A stretch of DNA of 64,000 nucleotides from Bradyrhizobium sp. B097 (lineage in GTDB: Bacteria; Pseudomonadota; Alphaproteobacteria; Rhizobiales; Xanthobacteraceae): the NCBI RefSeq assembly GCF_038957035.1, contig NZ_CP152412.1, positions 8,056,501-8,120,500 on the forward strand, written 5' to 3'. A program made the translations under genes and the position numbers. The notes below the pieces were generated by a model. The model saw nothing but the letters and a program-made list of their open reading frames with translations, searched no databases and was not told where the DNA came from. Every line of letters begins with the position of its first letter. Position 1 is the first letter of the stretch. Of the stretch, positions 1 through 10,600 are shown one piece after another.

Positions 1-23
1 ATGCCCGGCCGAGCGCCGGGCAT
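1..23. terminator. Hairpin, probable terminator of the gene to the left
   Basis: An 8-bp perfect inverted repeat (ATGCCCGG / CCGGGCAT, 7-nt loop) opens the window, about 105 bases ahead of pgk. No clear T-run follows, so it may be a weak intrinsic terminator or processing hairpin of an upstream gene outside the window. Confidence 0.4.
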
Positions 24-127
24 CTGCGTGTTTGCCCCCGCATTCGCGACCTCAACGGTCGCGACATCGGCAAGCGAAAGCGACGCCGCCCGCTGGACGG
101 CTGTGTCCGGCCGCACAGGAAACGCCA

Positions 128-1324
128 ATGACCAAATCGTTCCGCACCCTCGACGACGTCAACGTGAAGGGCAAGCGCGTGCTGCTGCGCGTCGACCTCA
201 ACGTCCCCATGGAAGGCGGCCGCGTCACCGACGCCACCCGGCTCGAGCGCGTTGCTCCCACCATCACCGAGATTTCCGACAAGGGCGGCAAGGTGATCCT
301 GCTCGCCCATTTCGGCCGGCCCAAGGGCCGCGATCCCAAGGAGTCGCTGAAGCCGGTCGCCGAAGCGTTGTCGAAGGTGATCAAGCGCCCGGTCGCCTTC
401 GCCGAGGATTGCATCGGCGAAGCGGCGGCCAACGCGGTTGCGGCCCTCAAGGACGGCGACATTCTCTGCCTGGAGAACACCCGCTTCCACAAGGAAGAGG
501 AAAAGAACGACGCCGGCTTCGTCGCTGAACTCGCCAAGCTCGGCGACATCTGGGTCAACGACGCCTTTTCCGCCGCGCATCGCGCCCACGCCTCGACTGA
601 AGGCCTCGGCCACAAGCTGCCGGCCTATGCCGGCCGCACCATGCAGGCCGAGCTCGACGCACTCGGCAAGGCGCTGGAAGCGCCGACCAAGCCCGTGATC
701 GCGATCATCGGCGGCGCCAAGGTCTCGACCAAGATCGACCTTCTGGAAAACCTCGTGAGCAAGGTCGACGCGCTGGTGATCGGCGGCGGCATGGCCAACA
801 CCTTCCTGCACGCGCAGGGCATTGCCGTCGGCAAGTCGCTCGCCGAGAAGGACCTCGCCGCGACCGCGCTGCGGATCATGGAGAAGGCCAACGCCGCGAA
901 TTGCGCGATCATCCTGCCTGTCGATGCTGTCGTCGCCAACCAGTTCGCCGCCAACGCGCCGTCGCACGCCTACGGCCTCGACGCGATCCCGGCCGACGGC
1001 ATGATCCTCGACGTCGGCCCGCAATCGATCGCGCGGATCCATGCCGCGATCGACGATGCCGCGACGCTGGTCTGGAACGGACCGCTGGGCGCCTTCGAAT
1101 TGACGCCGTTCGACCGCGGCACGGTGGTGTCGGCCAAGCATGCCGCCGAGCGCACCAGGGCCAAAAAACTGGTCTCGGTCGCCGGCGGCGGCGATACCGT
1201 CGCGGCGCTCAACCAGGCGGGCGTCGCCGGTGATTTTTCCTACGTCTCGACCGCGGGCGGCGCGTTTCTTGAATGGATGGAAGGCAAGCCGCTGCCGGGC
1301 GTCGAAGTGTTGAAAAACCGTTGA
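128..1324 (+). CDS. pgk: Phosphoglycerate kinase
   Basis: Cytosolic kinase that interconverts 1,3-bisphosphoglycerate + ADP and 3-phosphoglycerate + ATP in glycolysis, gluconeogenesis or the Calvin cycle. The 398-residue product has the usual family length. The N-terminal substrate motif VDLNVP lies at residues 22-27, the GGAKVSTK segment follows mid-protein, and the nucleotide-binding GGGDT motif is near residue 353. An in-frame ATG exists 96 bases upstream, but the extension is unlike the family, so the ATG before TKSFRTL is chosen. It is followed 41 bases later by a class II aldolase on the same strand, a common alphaproteobacterial arrangement. Confidence 0.97.
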   Translation: MTKSFRTLDDVNVKGKRVLLRVDLNVPMEGGRVTDATRLERVAPTITEISDKGGKVILLAHFGRPKGRDPKESLKPVAEALSKVIKRPVAFAEDCIGEAAANAVAALKDGDILCLENTRFHKEEEKNDAGFVAELAKLGDIWVNDAFSAAHRAHASTEGLGHKLPAYAGRTMQAELDALGKALEAPTKPVIAIIGGAKVSTKIDLLENLVSKVDALVIGGGMANTFLHAQGIAVGKSLAEKDLAATALRIMEKANAANCAIILPVDAVVANQFAANAPSHAYGLDAIPADGMILDVGPQSIARIHAAIDDAATLVWNGPLGAFELTPFDRGTVVSAKHAAERTRAKKLVSVAGGGDTVAALNQAGVAGDFSYVSTAGGAFLEWMEGKPLPGVEVLKNR

Positions 1325-1365
1325 TTTAGTTCAAATCCGCGAACGCGCTTACAGGGAGAAATGGA

Positions 1366-2433
1366 ATGGCTCGCATAACATTGCGGCAACTGCTCGATCA
1401 CGCGGCCGAGCATGATTACGGCGTACCTGCCTTCAACATCAACAACATGGAGCAGGCGCTGGCGATCATGGTCGCGGCCTCCGAGGTCGACGCACCCGTC
1501 ATCATCCAGGCCTCGCGCGGTGCGCGGTCCTACGCCAACGACGTCATGCTCAAGCACATGATGGACGCCGTCACCGAGATCTATCCGCAGATCCCGGTCT
1601 GCGTGCATCTCGACCATGGCAACGAGCCCGCCACCTGCATGACGGCGATCCAGGCCGGCTTCACCTCGGTCATGATGGACGGCTCGCTGAAGGCCGACGG
1701 CAAGACCCCCGGCGACTGGGACTACAATGTCGGCGTCACCAGGACCGTGACCGGCATGGCCCATCTCGGCGGCATCTCGGTGGAAGGCGAGCTCGGCGTG
1801 CTCGGCTCGCTCGAGACCGGCATGGGCGACAAGGAAGACGGCCACGGCGCCGAGGGCAAGCTGTCGCATGACCAGCTTCTGACCAATCCGGACGAGGCCG
1901 TGAAGTTCGTCACGGAAACCAAGGTCGATGCGCTGGCGATCGCGATGGGCACCTCGCACGGTGCCTACAAATTCACCCGCAAGCCCGACGGCGACATCCT
2001 CGCCATGAACGTGATCGAGGAAATCCATCGCAAGCTGCCGAACACGCATCTCGTGATGCACGGCTCCTCGTCGGTGCCGCAGGACCTGCAGGAGATCATC
2101 AACGCCAACGGCGGCAAGATGAAGCCGACCTGGGGCGTGCCGGTCGCCGAGATCCAGCGCGGCATCAAGAACGGCGTGCGCAAGATCAACATCGACACCG
2201 ACAACCGGATGGCGATGACCGGCCAGATTCGCAAGGTGCTGAAGGACAATCCGGAAGAGTTCGATCCGCGCAAGTACCTGAAGCCCGCGATGGAGGCGAT
2301 GACCAAGCTGTGCAAGCAGCGCCTGCAGGAGTTCAACACCGCGGGCCAGGCCAGCAAGATCAAGAAGGTGCTGACCACGGCGGAAATGGCCAAGCGCTAC
2401 GCTTCGGGCGCGCTCGATCCCAAGGTCGCCTGA
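1366..2433 (+). CDS. fba: Class II fructose-bisphosphate aldolase (Calvin-cycle subtype)
   Basis: Zinc-dependent aldolase that cleaves or forms fructose 1,6-bisphosphate. The 355-residue product carries the metal-binding HLDHG motif (residues 81-85), the EGELG segment, GTSHGAYK, the HGSSS loop and the NIDTD phosphate/substrate motif. Length and the [11 protein letters not shown] block fit the CbbA-type class IIB branch. It directly follows pgk. A GGGAGAA Shine-Dalgarno precedes the ATG by a few bases. No RuBisCO or phosphoribulokinase gene is in the window, so a Calvin-cycle role is not shown here. A 13-bp duplication overlaps its stop codon. Confidence 0.95.
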   Translation: MARITLRQLLDHAAEHDYGVPAFNINNMEQALAIMVAASEVDAPVIIQASRGARSYANDVMLKHMMDAVTEIYPQIPVCVHLDHGNEPATCMTAIQAGFTSVMMDGSLKADGKTPGDWDYNVGVTRTVTGMAHLGGISVEGELGVLGSLETGMGDKEDGHGAEGKLSHDQLLTNPDEAVKFVTETKVDALAIAMGTSHGAYKFTRKPDGDILAMNVIEEIHRKLPNTHLVMHGSSSVPQDLQEIINANGGKMKPTWGVPVAEIQRGIKNGVRKINIDTDNRMAMTGQIRKVLKDNPEEFDPRKYLKPAMEAMTKLCKQRLQEFNTAGQASKIKKVLTTAEMAKRYASGALDPKVA

Positions 2434-2446
2434 CAAGGTCGCCTGA
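2421..2446. repeat. 13-bp tandem duplication across the stop codon
   Basis: The unit CAAGGTCGCCTGA occurs twice back to back. The first copy contains the last codons and TGA of the class II aldolase gene; the second is non-coding. It looks like a recent local slippage duplication. Confidence 0.85.
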
Positions 2447-2471
2447 CAACTTCTCGCCTGAATCATTAAGG

Positions 2472-2510
2472 CGGGACACCGGCTCTGACGCAGTTGGAAA
2501 CGGTGTCCCG
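2472..2510 (+). terminator. Strong hairpin between the two aldolase genes
   Basis: A perfect 10-bp inverted repeat, CGGGACACCG and CGGTGTCCCG, is separated by a 19-nt loop. There is no T-run after it. It may terminate or attenuate the pgk-fba transcript, or stabilise its 3' end, before the class I aldolase gene. Confidence 0.5.
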
Positions 2511-2623
2511 GGGCTTGATCGCCGGCTGCGACAAACATCGGCCGCGACGAACGTTTTCTAGGCATTTGCCCGAGAACCGCCTATTTTGGTTTGCAAAGGC
2601 AATGGCTCCGGAGGACGCCCCCG

Positions 2624-3649
2624 ATGAACCTCGCTGACCTCAACAAAATTGCGCTCGCCATGGTCACCCCGGGCAAGGGCATTCTCGCCGCCGACGAATC
2701 TTCCGGCACCATCAAGAAGCGTTTCGACGCCATCAAGGTCGATTCGACCGAAGACAGTCGCCGCGACTATCGCGAGATGCTGTTCCGCTCGCAGGAGGCG
2801 ATGAGCAAGTACATCTCCGGCGTCATCCTGTACGACGAGACGATCTGGCAGAATGCCAAGGACGGCACGCCGCTGGTCAAGCTGATCGAGCAAGCCGGCG
2901 CAATCCCCGGCATCAAGGTCGATGAAGGCACCCAGGCGCTGCCGAACTGCCCGGGTGAACTCGTCACCGTCGGCCTCGACAAGCTCGCCGAGCGCCTGAA
3001 GAAATATTACGAACGCGGTGCGCGCTTTGCGAAATGGCGCGCCGTGATCGATATCGGGCCGCGAATCCCGACCCAGACCGCGGTCCGCGTCAACGCCCAT
3101 GCACTGGCGCGCTACGCCGCGCTGTGTCAGGCCGCGCAGATCGTCCCGATTGTCGAGCCCGAGGTGCTGATGGACGGCGATCACGATATCGACCGCTGCT
3201 ACGAGGTGACGCAGCGCGTGCTGAATCGCACCTTCCAGGAATTGCGGGTGCAGCGTGTTGCGCTGGAAGGCATGATCCTGAAGCCCAACATGGCGATCTC
3301 GGGCAAGAAATGCCCGAAGCAGGCGTCGGTGCAGGAAGTCGCCGAGAAGACCATTCGTTTGCTCAAGAGCTGCGTGCCGGCCGCGGTGCCGGGCATCGCG
3401 TTCCTCTCCGGCGGACAGAGCGACGAGGAAGCGACCGCGCATCTCGACGCAATGAACAAGATCGGCCACCTGCCCTGGCGGCTGACCTTCTCCTATGGCC
3501 GCGCGTTGCAGGCGGCGCCGCAGAAGGCGTGGTCCGGCAAGCCCGACAACGTCCCGGCGGGCCAGCGCGCCTTCTCGCATCGCGCCCGGATGAACGGGCT
3601 CGCGAGCACCGGCAATTGGGAAGCCGGCCTCGAGAAACAGGCGGCATAG
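2624..3649 (+). CDS. Class I fructose-bisphosphate aldolase
   Basis: Schiff-base aldolase acting on the same substrate as the unrelated class II enzyme encoded just upstream. The 341-residue protein has the class I signatures: LAADES near residue 22, and the active-site lysine in LEGMILKPNM (Lys220). The C-terminal half carries FLSGGQSDEEAT. GGAGG lies 11 bases before the ATG chosen here; an in-frame ATG 33 bases upstream would add a non-family extension. The next gene begins right at its stop codon. Having metal-dependent and metal-independent aldolases side by side suggests redundancy or condition-dependent use (inference). Confidence 0.95.
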   Translation: MNLADLNKIALAMVTPGKGILAADESSGTIKKRFDAIKVDSTEDSRRDYREMLFRSQEAMSKYISGVILYDETIWQNAKDGTPLVKLIEQAGAIPGIKVDEGTQALPNCPGELVTVGLDKLAERLKKYYERGARFAKWRAVIDIGPRIPTQTAVRVNAHALARYAALCQAAQIVPIVEPEVLMDGDHDIDRCYEVTQRVLNRTFQELRVQRVALEGMILKPNMAISGKKCPKQASVQEVAEKTIRLLKSCVPAAVPGIAFLSGGQSDEEATAHLDAMNKIGHLPWRLTFSYGRALQAAPQKAWSGKPDNVPAGQRAFSHRARMNGLASTGNWEAGLEKQAA

Positions 3650-4327
3650 TTGGCGACCAAGCCCGTTCCGCCGCGGCCGGCGCCGCGCCTCTATCTGGCA
3701 ACCCCGCCGGTCGACGAGCCCGCGCGGCTTGCGGCCGAGCTTGCCGACCTGCTTGCCGCGGCCGACGTCGCGGCCGTTCTGGTGCGGCTGCATGAGACCG
3801 ATCCGCGCAGCATGATCTCCACCATCAAGGCGCTGGCGCCTGCGATCCAGAACGCGGGTGCGGCGCTGCTGATCGACGGCCATCCCGATATCGTGGCGCG
3901 CGCCGGCGCCGATGGCGCGCATCTGACCGGCCTCGCCGCGATGGAAGAGGCGATGCCCTCGCTGAAACCCGACCGCATCGCAGGCGTCGGCGGGCTCGCG
4001 ACGCGCCACGATTCGATGGCCGCGGGCGAAGCCGGTGCCGATTATGTGCTGTTCGGCGAGCCCGACACCAACGGACAGCGGCCCTCGCTTGAGGCGATCG
4101 CCGAGCGGCTGGAATGGTGGGACGAATTGTTCGAGCCGCCTTGCGTCGGCTTTGCGACCTCGCGCGAGGAGGCCGAGGCATTCGCTGCGGCCGGCGCGGA
4201 TTTCGTGCTGGTCGGAGATTTCATCTGGTCCGATCCGCGCGGCGCCAAGACAGCACTCGCCGAGATCGGCGCAGCGATTGCAGAGGCGCATGCCGGCACG
4301 TTGGGCCAGGCCAAGGCCGAGGGATGA
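3650..4327 (+). CDS. ThiE-like thiamine-phosphate-synthase-fold protein
   Basis: A TIM-barrel protein of 225 residues resembling thiamine phosphate synthase. It shows DGAHLTGL (residues about 92-99), a glycine-rich GVGG, then GADYVLFGEP and the C-terminal GADFVLVGDFIW, matching the phosphate-binding strands of ThiE. The typical N-terminal QLR-K motif is not evident, so true ThiE activity is uncertain. The start is a TTG directly abutting the TAG of the class I aldolase gene, suggesting translational coupling. No other thiamine gene is nearby. It could be a ThiE paralogue with another role. Confidence 0.7.
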   Translation: MATKPVPPRPAPRLYLATPPVDEPARLAAELADLLAAADVAAVLVRLHETDPRSMISTIKALAPAIQNAGAALLIDGHPDIVARAGADGAHLTGLAAMEEAMPSLKPDRIAGVGGLATRHDSMAAGEAGADYVLFGEPDTNGQRPSLEAIAERLEWWDELFEPPCVGFATSREEAEAFAAAGADFVLVGDFIWSDPRGAKTALAEIGAAIAEAHAGTLGQAKAEG

Positions 4328-4334
4328 CGCCGGA

Positions 4335-5408
4335 ATGAACCGCCTGCGTCCGATAGGTGTTGCGCTCGGCTGCATGATGCTGGCGAGCGGTGCGATGGCG
4401 CAGCTCTCGATCACGCCGCCGGCACAGACGCCGCCGCCCGCGAAGAAGGAGGCGCCGAAAGAGAAGCCGAAGGTGCATGCGCCCGCCGCGAAGAAGCCCG
4501 CGCCGAAGCCCGCCGCCACACCAACGGCCACCCCGACGCCCTCGCCGACCCCGACGCCTGATGATCCCAATGTCGACCTCGTCTATGGCGCCTATCAGCG
4601 CGGCATGTACAAGACCGCATTCGATCTGGCGCTGGTGCGCGCCCAGAACAGCAACGATGCCAAGGCAATGACGATGCTGGGCGAGCTCTATGCCAACGGG
4701 CTCGGCGTCAAGCGCGACTACGTCAAGGCGGACGACTGGTACAAGCGCGCATCCGATGCCGGCGACCGCGAGGCGATGTTCGCGCTCGCGATGATGCGGA
4801 TCGCGGGCCGTGGCGGCGCGGTGGACAAGGATTCCGCGGTCAAGCTGCTGGCCTCGTCGGCCAAGCTTGGCGAGCCGAAGGCAGCCTATAACCTCGCGCT
4901 GCTCTATCTCGACGGCCAGACCCTGCCGCAGGACCTCAAGCGCTCCGCCGAGCTGTTGCGGATGGCCGCGGACGCCGGCAGCCCCGAGGCGCAATACGCG
5001 CTGGCGACCTTCTACAAGGAAGGCACCGGCGTGCCGAAGGACCTCGAAAAGGCGGCCCGGCTGCTGCAGGCCGCCTCGTTGGCCGACAATGTCGATGCCG
5101 AGGTCGAATATGCCATCGCGCTCTACAACGGCGCCGGTACGCCGCGGAACGTGCCGGCGGCGGTGGCGCTGCTGCGCAAGGCGGCCCGGCAGAACAGCGC
5201 GATCGCGCAAAACCGCCTCGCCCACGTGCTGGCGACCGGCGCCGGCGCCCCGGTGGACAAGGTCGAGGCGCTGAAATGGCACACCGTCGCCAAGACCGCC
5301 GGCAAGGGCGACCCCGATCTCGACGACATCCTCGCCGATATGAGCCGGGAAGACCGCGCCAAGGGCGAGGCAGCCGCGCGAAAATGGATCGGAAACAACG
5401 TCAAATGA
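4335..5408 (+). CDS. Secreted Sel1-repeat protein
   Basis: The 357-residue protein begins with a Sec signal peptide (cleavage likely after ASGAMA at about residue 22). A Pro/Ala/Lys/Thr-rich linker of some 55 residues follows, then about six Sel1/TPR-like repeats of roughly 36 residues (for example AMTMLGELYANGLGVKRDY). Sel1 repeats form protein-binding solenoids, so a periplasmic scaffold or envelope role is likely; no enzymatic motif is visible. The ATG lies 7 bases past the preceding stop. A much longer in-frame reading frame extends upstream but is antisense-like noise over the ThiE-like gene. Confidence 0.85.
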   Translation: MNRLRPIGVALGCMMLASGAMAQLSITPPAQTPPPAKKEAPKEKPKVHAPAAKKPAPKPAATPTATPTPSPTPTPDDPNVDLVYGAYQRGMYKTAFDLALVRAQNSNDAKAMTMLGELYANGLGVKRDYVKADDWYKRASDAGDREAMFALAMMRIAGRGGAVDKDSAVKLLASSAKLGEPKAAYNLALLYLDGQTLPQDLKRSAELLRMAADAGSPEAQYALATFYKEGTGVPKDLEKAARLLQAASLADNVDAEVEYAIALYNGAGTPRNVPAAVALLRKAARQNSAIAQNRLAHVLATGAGAPVDKVEALKWHTVAKTAGKGDPDLDDILADMSREDRAKGEAAARKWIGNNVK

Positions 5409-5472
5409 CGCCTTGACGGGGCGGCCTCCAGAGGGCACCCAGTCCGGCAATCCAAGGCCAGTTCCCTCTCAC

Positions 5473-5578
5473 CCCGTCATCCTGAGGTGCGAGCAAAGCG
5501 AGCCTCGAAGGATGCACGGCCCCGCTGGTGGCCGTCGATCCTTCGAGACGCGCGTTCCGCGCTCCTCAGGATGACGGG
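5473..5578. repeat. Dispersed palindromic repeat, copy 1
   Basis: The ends are a perfect 15-bp inverted repeat (CCCGTCATCCTGAGG and its complement). Inside are GCGAGC...GCCTCGAAGGAT and a complementary TCCTTCGAGACGCGC. Related copies are at 22364-22476, 34973-35112 and 39076-39209, always between genes. It could fold into a long cruciform-like RNA hairpin. Confidence 0.85.
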
Positions 5579-5626
5579 ACCACGTTTGGCCGGCCCTCCA
5601 GCACAATCGCAAAGAAACCGCTCATC

Positions 5627-6421
5627 ATGCTCTACTCCGCTCTCATCAATGTCATGGTCAAGGCCGCGCGGCGCGCCGGCCGCAGCCTCAAGCGCGACCT
5701 CGGCGAGATCGAACATCTCCAGGTGTCGCTGAAGGGGCCGGCGAACTTCGTCTCGCTCGCCGACAAGCGCGCCGAGGAGATGCTCTACACCGACCTCGAA
5801 AAGGCCCGGCCCGGTTACGGGTTCCTCGGCGAAGAAGGCGGCAAGCGCGAAGGCGGCGACAAGAGCCACACCTGGATCGTCGATCCCTTGGACGGCACCA
5901 CCAACTTCCTGCACGGCATCCCGCAATTCGCGATCTCGATCGGGCTTCAGCGCGAAGACACGATCATCGCGGGCGTGATCTACAATCCCGCCAATGACGA
6001 GCTCTACATCGCCGAGCGCGGCAAGGGCGCGTTCCTCAACGACCAGCGGCTGCGCGTCGCCGGCCGCCGCCAGCTCAACGAATGCGTGGTCGCCTGCGGC
6101 CTGCCGCATATCGGCCGCGGCAATCACCAGCTGGCGCTGCAGGAGATGGCCGCGCTGCAGAACAAGGTCGCGGGCTTCCGCCGCTTCGGCGCCGCCTCGC
6201 TCGACCTCGCCTTTGTCGCGGCCGGCCGTCTGGACGGCTATTGGGAGCGCAATCTGCAAGCCTGGGACGTCGCGGCGGGCCTGCTGATGGTCCGCGAAGC
6301 CGGCGGCACCGTCTCCGGCATCCAGGGCAGTGACGACCCGCTGCAGACCGGCCACGTCGTCTGCGGCAACGAGTTCGTGCACGGCGAGCTGATCAAGATC
6401 CTGAAGCCGCTCGGGCAGTAA
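5627..6421 (+). CDS. Inositol monophosphatase family protein (SuhB-like)
   Basis: Magnesium-dependent phosphatase, 264 residues, normal family length. It shows GEEGG (metal ligands), the WIVDPLDGTTNFLHG motif around residues 84-98 with its two essential Asp residues, and a C-terminal AWDVAAGLLMVREAGG block containing the third metal-binding Asp. Substrates may be inositol-1-phosphate or related sugar phosphates; SuhB homologues also act in rRNA antitermination, which cannot be judged from sequence. The ATG is preceded by unrelated sequence from the palindromic repeat, so an upstream in-frame start within the repeat is rejected. Confidence 0.93.
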   Translation: MLYSALINVMVKAARRAGRSLKRDLGEIEHLQVSLKGPANFVSLADKRAEEMLYTDLEKARPGYGFLGEEGGKREGGDKSHTWIVDPLDGTTNFLHGIPQFAISIGLQREDTIIAGVIYNPANDELYIAERGKGAFLNDQRLRVAGRRQLNECVVACGLPHIGRGNHQLALQEMAALQNKVAGFRRFGAASLDLAFVAAGRLDGYWERNLQAWDVAAGLLMVREAGGTVSGIQGSDDPLQTGHVVCGNEFVHGELIKILKPLGQ

Positions 6422-6435
6422 CGCGACGGCGCGAT

Positions 6436-7572
6436 CTAATCGTCGTCGTCATCTTCGTCGTCGTCCTCGCCGTCACGAAATTCACCGCCGAGGGTCAGGC
6501 CCTCGATGGTGGTGGCGCCCTTCGCCTTGATCACCCGTCGAAGCGGGACCGAACTCTCGCTGCGCAGCGCCTCCATCAGATGTTCCGAATGGGTGACGAT
6601 CCAGATGTCGGCGCGGCGCGACGCCCTGGCGATCAGCCTCGCCAACGGCGCCAGCAGCGATGGATGCAGGCTGGTCTCGGGCTCGTTCAGCGCGATGAAC
6701 GGCGGCAGCCGATAGCCCATGAACACGGCGAGCAGGCAGATATATTTCAGCGTCCCGTCGGATAGTTCGTGCGCCTTGAACGGACGCGGCACGTCCGCCT
6801 GCTGCAACTCGAATTCGCACCGCCCGTTGTCCGCCCATGCCCGGAGCTCGGCGCCCGGGAACGCGTCCTCGATCGCATCCTGCAGGTCGACCGCATCTTG
6901 CCTGATCGCGCTGAGCGTTGCCAAAGCCGCAGCCAGATCGCTGCCATCGGCGCTCAGCGAGGGCGTCGTGATCGCAAGGCACGGCTTACGGATCGGCGAC
7001 GCCGGATCGGTGCGAAAATCGTGATAGAAGCGCCAGCTCTGCAGCGCGTTTCGGATCAGGTCGATTTCGGGGCACGCTTTGCCGTCGAGGAAATCGGCGA
7101 GCGCGGTTTCCGACGGCAGCACCGCATTCTTGTGCTCGCTCCAGGCGCCGCTCTCGCCGCGGACACTGACGTGCGAATTGGTCCGCTCCATCATCAGGAC
7201 CTTCCGCTTGCCGTGGATCGCCTCGATGCGTTCGGACTTGATCATCGGCTCGCCGGGAAACGCCGCCTCGAGCGGGCCTGAATGTCCGAGCTCGATCGCG
7301 TAGTTGACGTGATCGAATCTGACCTCCAACCGCAGCCGCCCATCTTCACCCCGCCTGCGGATGCCGGACCAGCAGACCGAGTTCAATCCACCCTCGTCGG
7401 CGATCGTGCGCGTGATCCGGCCGGTCGCCGCGTCGCGCAGCAGCGACAGGGACTTGTAGAGATTGGATTTGCCGACACCGTTCTCGCCGACGAAGACCGA
7501 CAGCGGTTGAATGGGCATGTGGAGCCGCCGAATGGAGCGATAATTCGAGATCGCAATATCGGTCGGCCGCAT
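6436..7572 (-). CDS. AAA family ATPase, RecF/SMC-like (COG4637-like)
   Basis: A 378-residue predicted ATPase. Walker A GENGVGKSN lies at residues 29-37. A Walker B-like ALNEPETSLHP is followed by WIVTHSEHL, the order seen in ABC-type AAA15/AAA21 proteins. The Walker B has Asn where Asp is common, which as I recall is normal for this branch. The last ten residues are almost all Asp/Glu. It stands alone, converging on the phosphatase gene, with no nuclease or toxin partner, so a defence role is not supported. ATG is used; an adjacent GTG lies one codon upstream. Confidence 0.8.
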   Translation of the reverse strand: MRPTDIAISNYRSIRRLHMPIQPLSVFVGENGVGKSNLYKSLSLLRDAATGRITRTIADEGGLNSVCWSGIRRRGEDGRLRLEVRFDHVNYAIELGHSGPLEAAFPGEPMIKSERIEAIHGKRKVLMMERTNSHVSVRGESGAWSEHKNAVLPSETALADFLDGKACPEIDLIRNALQSWRFYHDFRTDPASPIRKPCLAITTPSLSADGSDLAAALATLSAIRQDAVDLQDAIEDAFPGAELRAWADNGRCEFELQQADVPRPFKAHELSDGTLKYICLLAVFMGYRLPPFIALNEPETSLHPSLLAPLARLIARASRRADIWIVTHSEHLMEALRSESSVPLRRVIKAKGATTIEGLTLGGEFRDGEDDDEDDDDD

Positions 7573-7688
7573 CACATGCCCTCAATTCCCGGGTAGCCTC
7601 CACGCTCCCCGTTCAATCCAGAGATGCAATCTGGATTGGCCAGGTCGCGAAGGCAAGCCGCCGATCCGATCGGCACCGATCTCTGACA

Positions 7689-10600
7689 TCAGTGACCGAT
7701 CCTTGCCGGCGCGGGCGGGCCGTAGACTTCGGCGTTCTCCGGCGTTTTCTCGCGATCGCCGGCGAGCACGCGCTGCACGCTGACGAAGAACACCGGCACC
7801 AGGAGCAGCGCGAGGATCACGACGGCGATCATGCCGCCCATCACTGACGTGCCGAGCGCCTGCTGGCTGGCGCCGCCGGCGCCGGTGGCGATCGCCATCG
7901 GCAGCACGCCGCAGACGAAGGCGAGACCGGTCATCAGGATCGGGCGGAATCGGAGGCTGCACGCCTCGATGGTCGCCTCGACCAGCGGCTTGCCCTGCGC
8001 GCGCAGGTCCTTGGCGAACTCGATGATCAGGATCGCGTCCTTGGCGGCAAGGCCAATGATGGTGATCAGGCCGACCGTGAAATAGACGTCGTTCGACAGC
8101 CCGCGCAGCGTCGCCGCCACCACGGCGCCGAGAATGCCGAGCGGAATCGTGAGCAGCACCGCGAGCGGAATGGTCCAGCTCTCATAGAGCGCCGCGAGCA
8201 AGAGGAACACCACCAGCACCGACAGCGCGAGCAGGAACGGCGCCTGCGAGCCCGACAGCTTCTCCTGCAGCGACTGGCCGGTCCATTCATAGCCGAAGCC
8301 GCGCGGCAGCTTGTCGGCGAGCCGCTCCATCTCCGCGATCGCATCGCCCGAGGTGAAGCCGGGCTTCGCCTCGCCGGAGATGCGCACCGCCGGATAGTAG
8401 TTGAAGCCCGCAATTTGCGTGGGCCCCTTCGACCATTCGATGGTGGCGAAGGCCGAGAACGGCACCAGCTGGCCGCGGCTGTTCTTGACATTGTAATTGA
8501 GGATGTCGTCCGCGTTCATGCGGCTGGTCTTGTCGGCCTGCACGATGACGCGCTGCATGCGCCCGCGGTTCGGGAAGTCGTTGATGTAGTTCGAGCCGAG
8601 GTTGGTCGAAATGGTATTGTTGATGTCCTCGAAGGTGAGGCCGAACGCGCCCGCCTTCTCGCGGTCGATCATCAGATTGACCTGCGGCGCCGGCGGCAGG
8701 CCCTCGACATAGACCTTCTGCAGCACGGGACTGGCATTGGCCTCCGCGATCAGGCGATCGGACGCCGCGATCAGCGCCGCATAGCCCTTCTGGCCGCGGT
8801 CCTGCAGGCGGAACGAGAAGCCCGAGGAGTTGCCGAGGTTGTCGATCGGCGGCGGCTGCAGCGCCGAGATCCTGGCATCGCGGATCGTCGACGACAGGTC
8901 GCGGTTGATGTCGGCAACGATGGCTGCGGCGGAATCCTTCGCGCCGCGCTCCGACCAGTCCTTCAACGTGATGAAGGCCTGCGCAGTGTTCATGCCCTGG
9001 CCGAGGAAGCTGAAGCCGGTGAGGAACGTGACATTCTCGATGCCGGCGCGATCCTTCAGGTACTTCTCGACCTGCTCGACCGCAGCTTCGGTCCGCGCAT
9101 AGGACGACTCCGACGGCGTCTGCACGTCGGTCGTGATGAAGCCCTGGTCGTCGACCGGCAGGAAGCCGCCGGGCAGCCGCACGAAGCCGTAGGCGACGCC
9201 AGCGAACAGCACGAGATAGATCAGCATCAGGCGGCCGGTGCGCTTCAGCCCGGCCTGCACCGTGCGGACATAACCGGCACGGCCATTGTCGAGCACGCGA
9301 TTGAAGGCGCCGAACACGCCCTTGCGGGCATGGCCGTGGCCCTTCTCGACCGGCTTGAGCAGCGTCGCGCAAAGCGCCGGCGTCAGCGACAGCGCAAGCA
9401 GCGCCGAGAACGCGATCGCCGCCACCATGGTGACCGAGAACTGGCGATAGATGATGCCGACCGAGCCGGGGAAGAACGCCATCGGCACGAACACCGCCAT
9501 CAGCACCAGCGTGATGCCGATGATGGCGCCGGTGATTTGCGACATCGCCTTCTTGGTGGCTTCCTTCGGCGGCAGGCCCTCTTCGGCCATGATGCGCTCG
9601 ACGTTCTCGACCACGACGATGGCGTCGTCGACCAGGATGCCGACCGCCAGCACCATGCCGAACATGGTCAGCATGTTGATCGAGAAGCCCGCGATCATCA
9701 GCGTGGCGCAGGCGCCCAGCAGCGCCACCGGAACCACGATGGTCGGAATGATGGTGTAGCGGATGTTCTGTAGAAATAAGAACATCACGATGAACACCAG
9801 CACCACCGCCTCGACCAGCGTCATCAGGACCTTCTCGATCGAGGCCTTCACGACGGGCGTGATGTTGTAGGGGATCTCGTAGGAGATATTGGCCGGGAAG
9901 AAGCGCGACAGCTCCTTCATCTTGGCTTCGACCGCGCTCGCGGTCGCCAGCGCATTGCCCTTCGGCGACAGCAGCACCGAGAGGCCGGCGGTCGGCTTGC
10001 CGTCGAGGCGGGTGTTGAACTGATAGCTGAGGCCGCCGATCTCGATCCGCGCGACGTCGCGCAGGCGGACCGTCGAGCCGTCGGGGTTGGCGCGCAGGAT
10101 GATCGCGCCGAACTCGTCGGGCGAGGAGAGCTGGCCCTTCACCAGCACCTGCGCGGAAATCTTCTGCGTGTCCGTGCTCGGCTCGGCGCCGATGCTGCCG
10201 GAGGCGACCTGGGCGTTCTGCGCCGTGATCGCCTTGTTGACGTCGTCGGCGGACAGGCCGTAGCCGACCAGCTTGGCCGGATCGATCCAGATGCGCAGCG
10301 AACGCTCGGTCGAATACAGCGTGGCGCGGCCGACGCCGGGGATGCGGCGCACCTCGCCCAGCACGTTGCGGATCATGAAGTCGCCGAGGCCCACTTCATC
10401 CAGCGAGCCGTCGGTCGAGTTCAGCGTGATGATCTGCAGCACGGCGGACGAGGCTTCCTCGACCAGGATGCCCTGCTGGATCACGGCGCGCGGCAGCCGC
10501 GCCTCGACGCGCTTGAGGCGGTTCTGCACCTCGACCGAGGCCTGGCTGGTGTCCGTGCCCGGCTTGAAGTTGGCGATGATCTCGACCTGGCCGAGCGAGT

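Noticed and set aside
128..3649. Calvin-cycle (cbb) operon
   Set aside because: pgk and a CbbA-type aldolase are adjacent, but no RuBisCO, phosphoribulokinase or cbbR gene is in the window.
2558..4570. Open frame of about 670 codons on the - strand across the aldolase genes
   Set aside because: It is antisense to two aldolases and the ThiE-like gene, which have clear motifs; composition is shadow-like.
6436..7572. Defence ATPase (OLD/Gabija-like)
   Set aside because: The RecF-like ATPase has no TOPRIM domain and no helicase or nuclease partner next to it.
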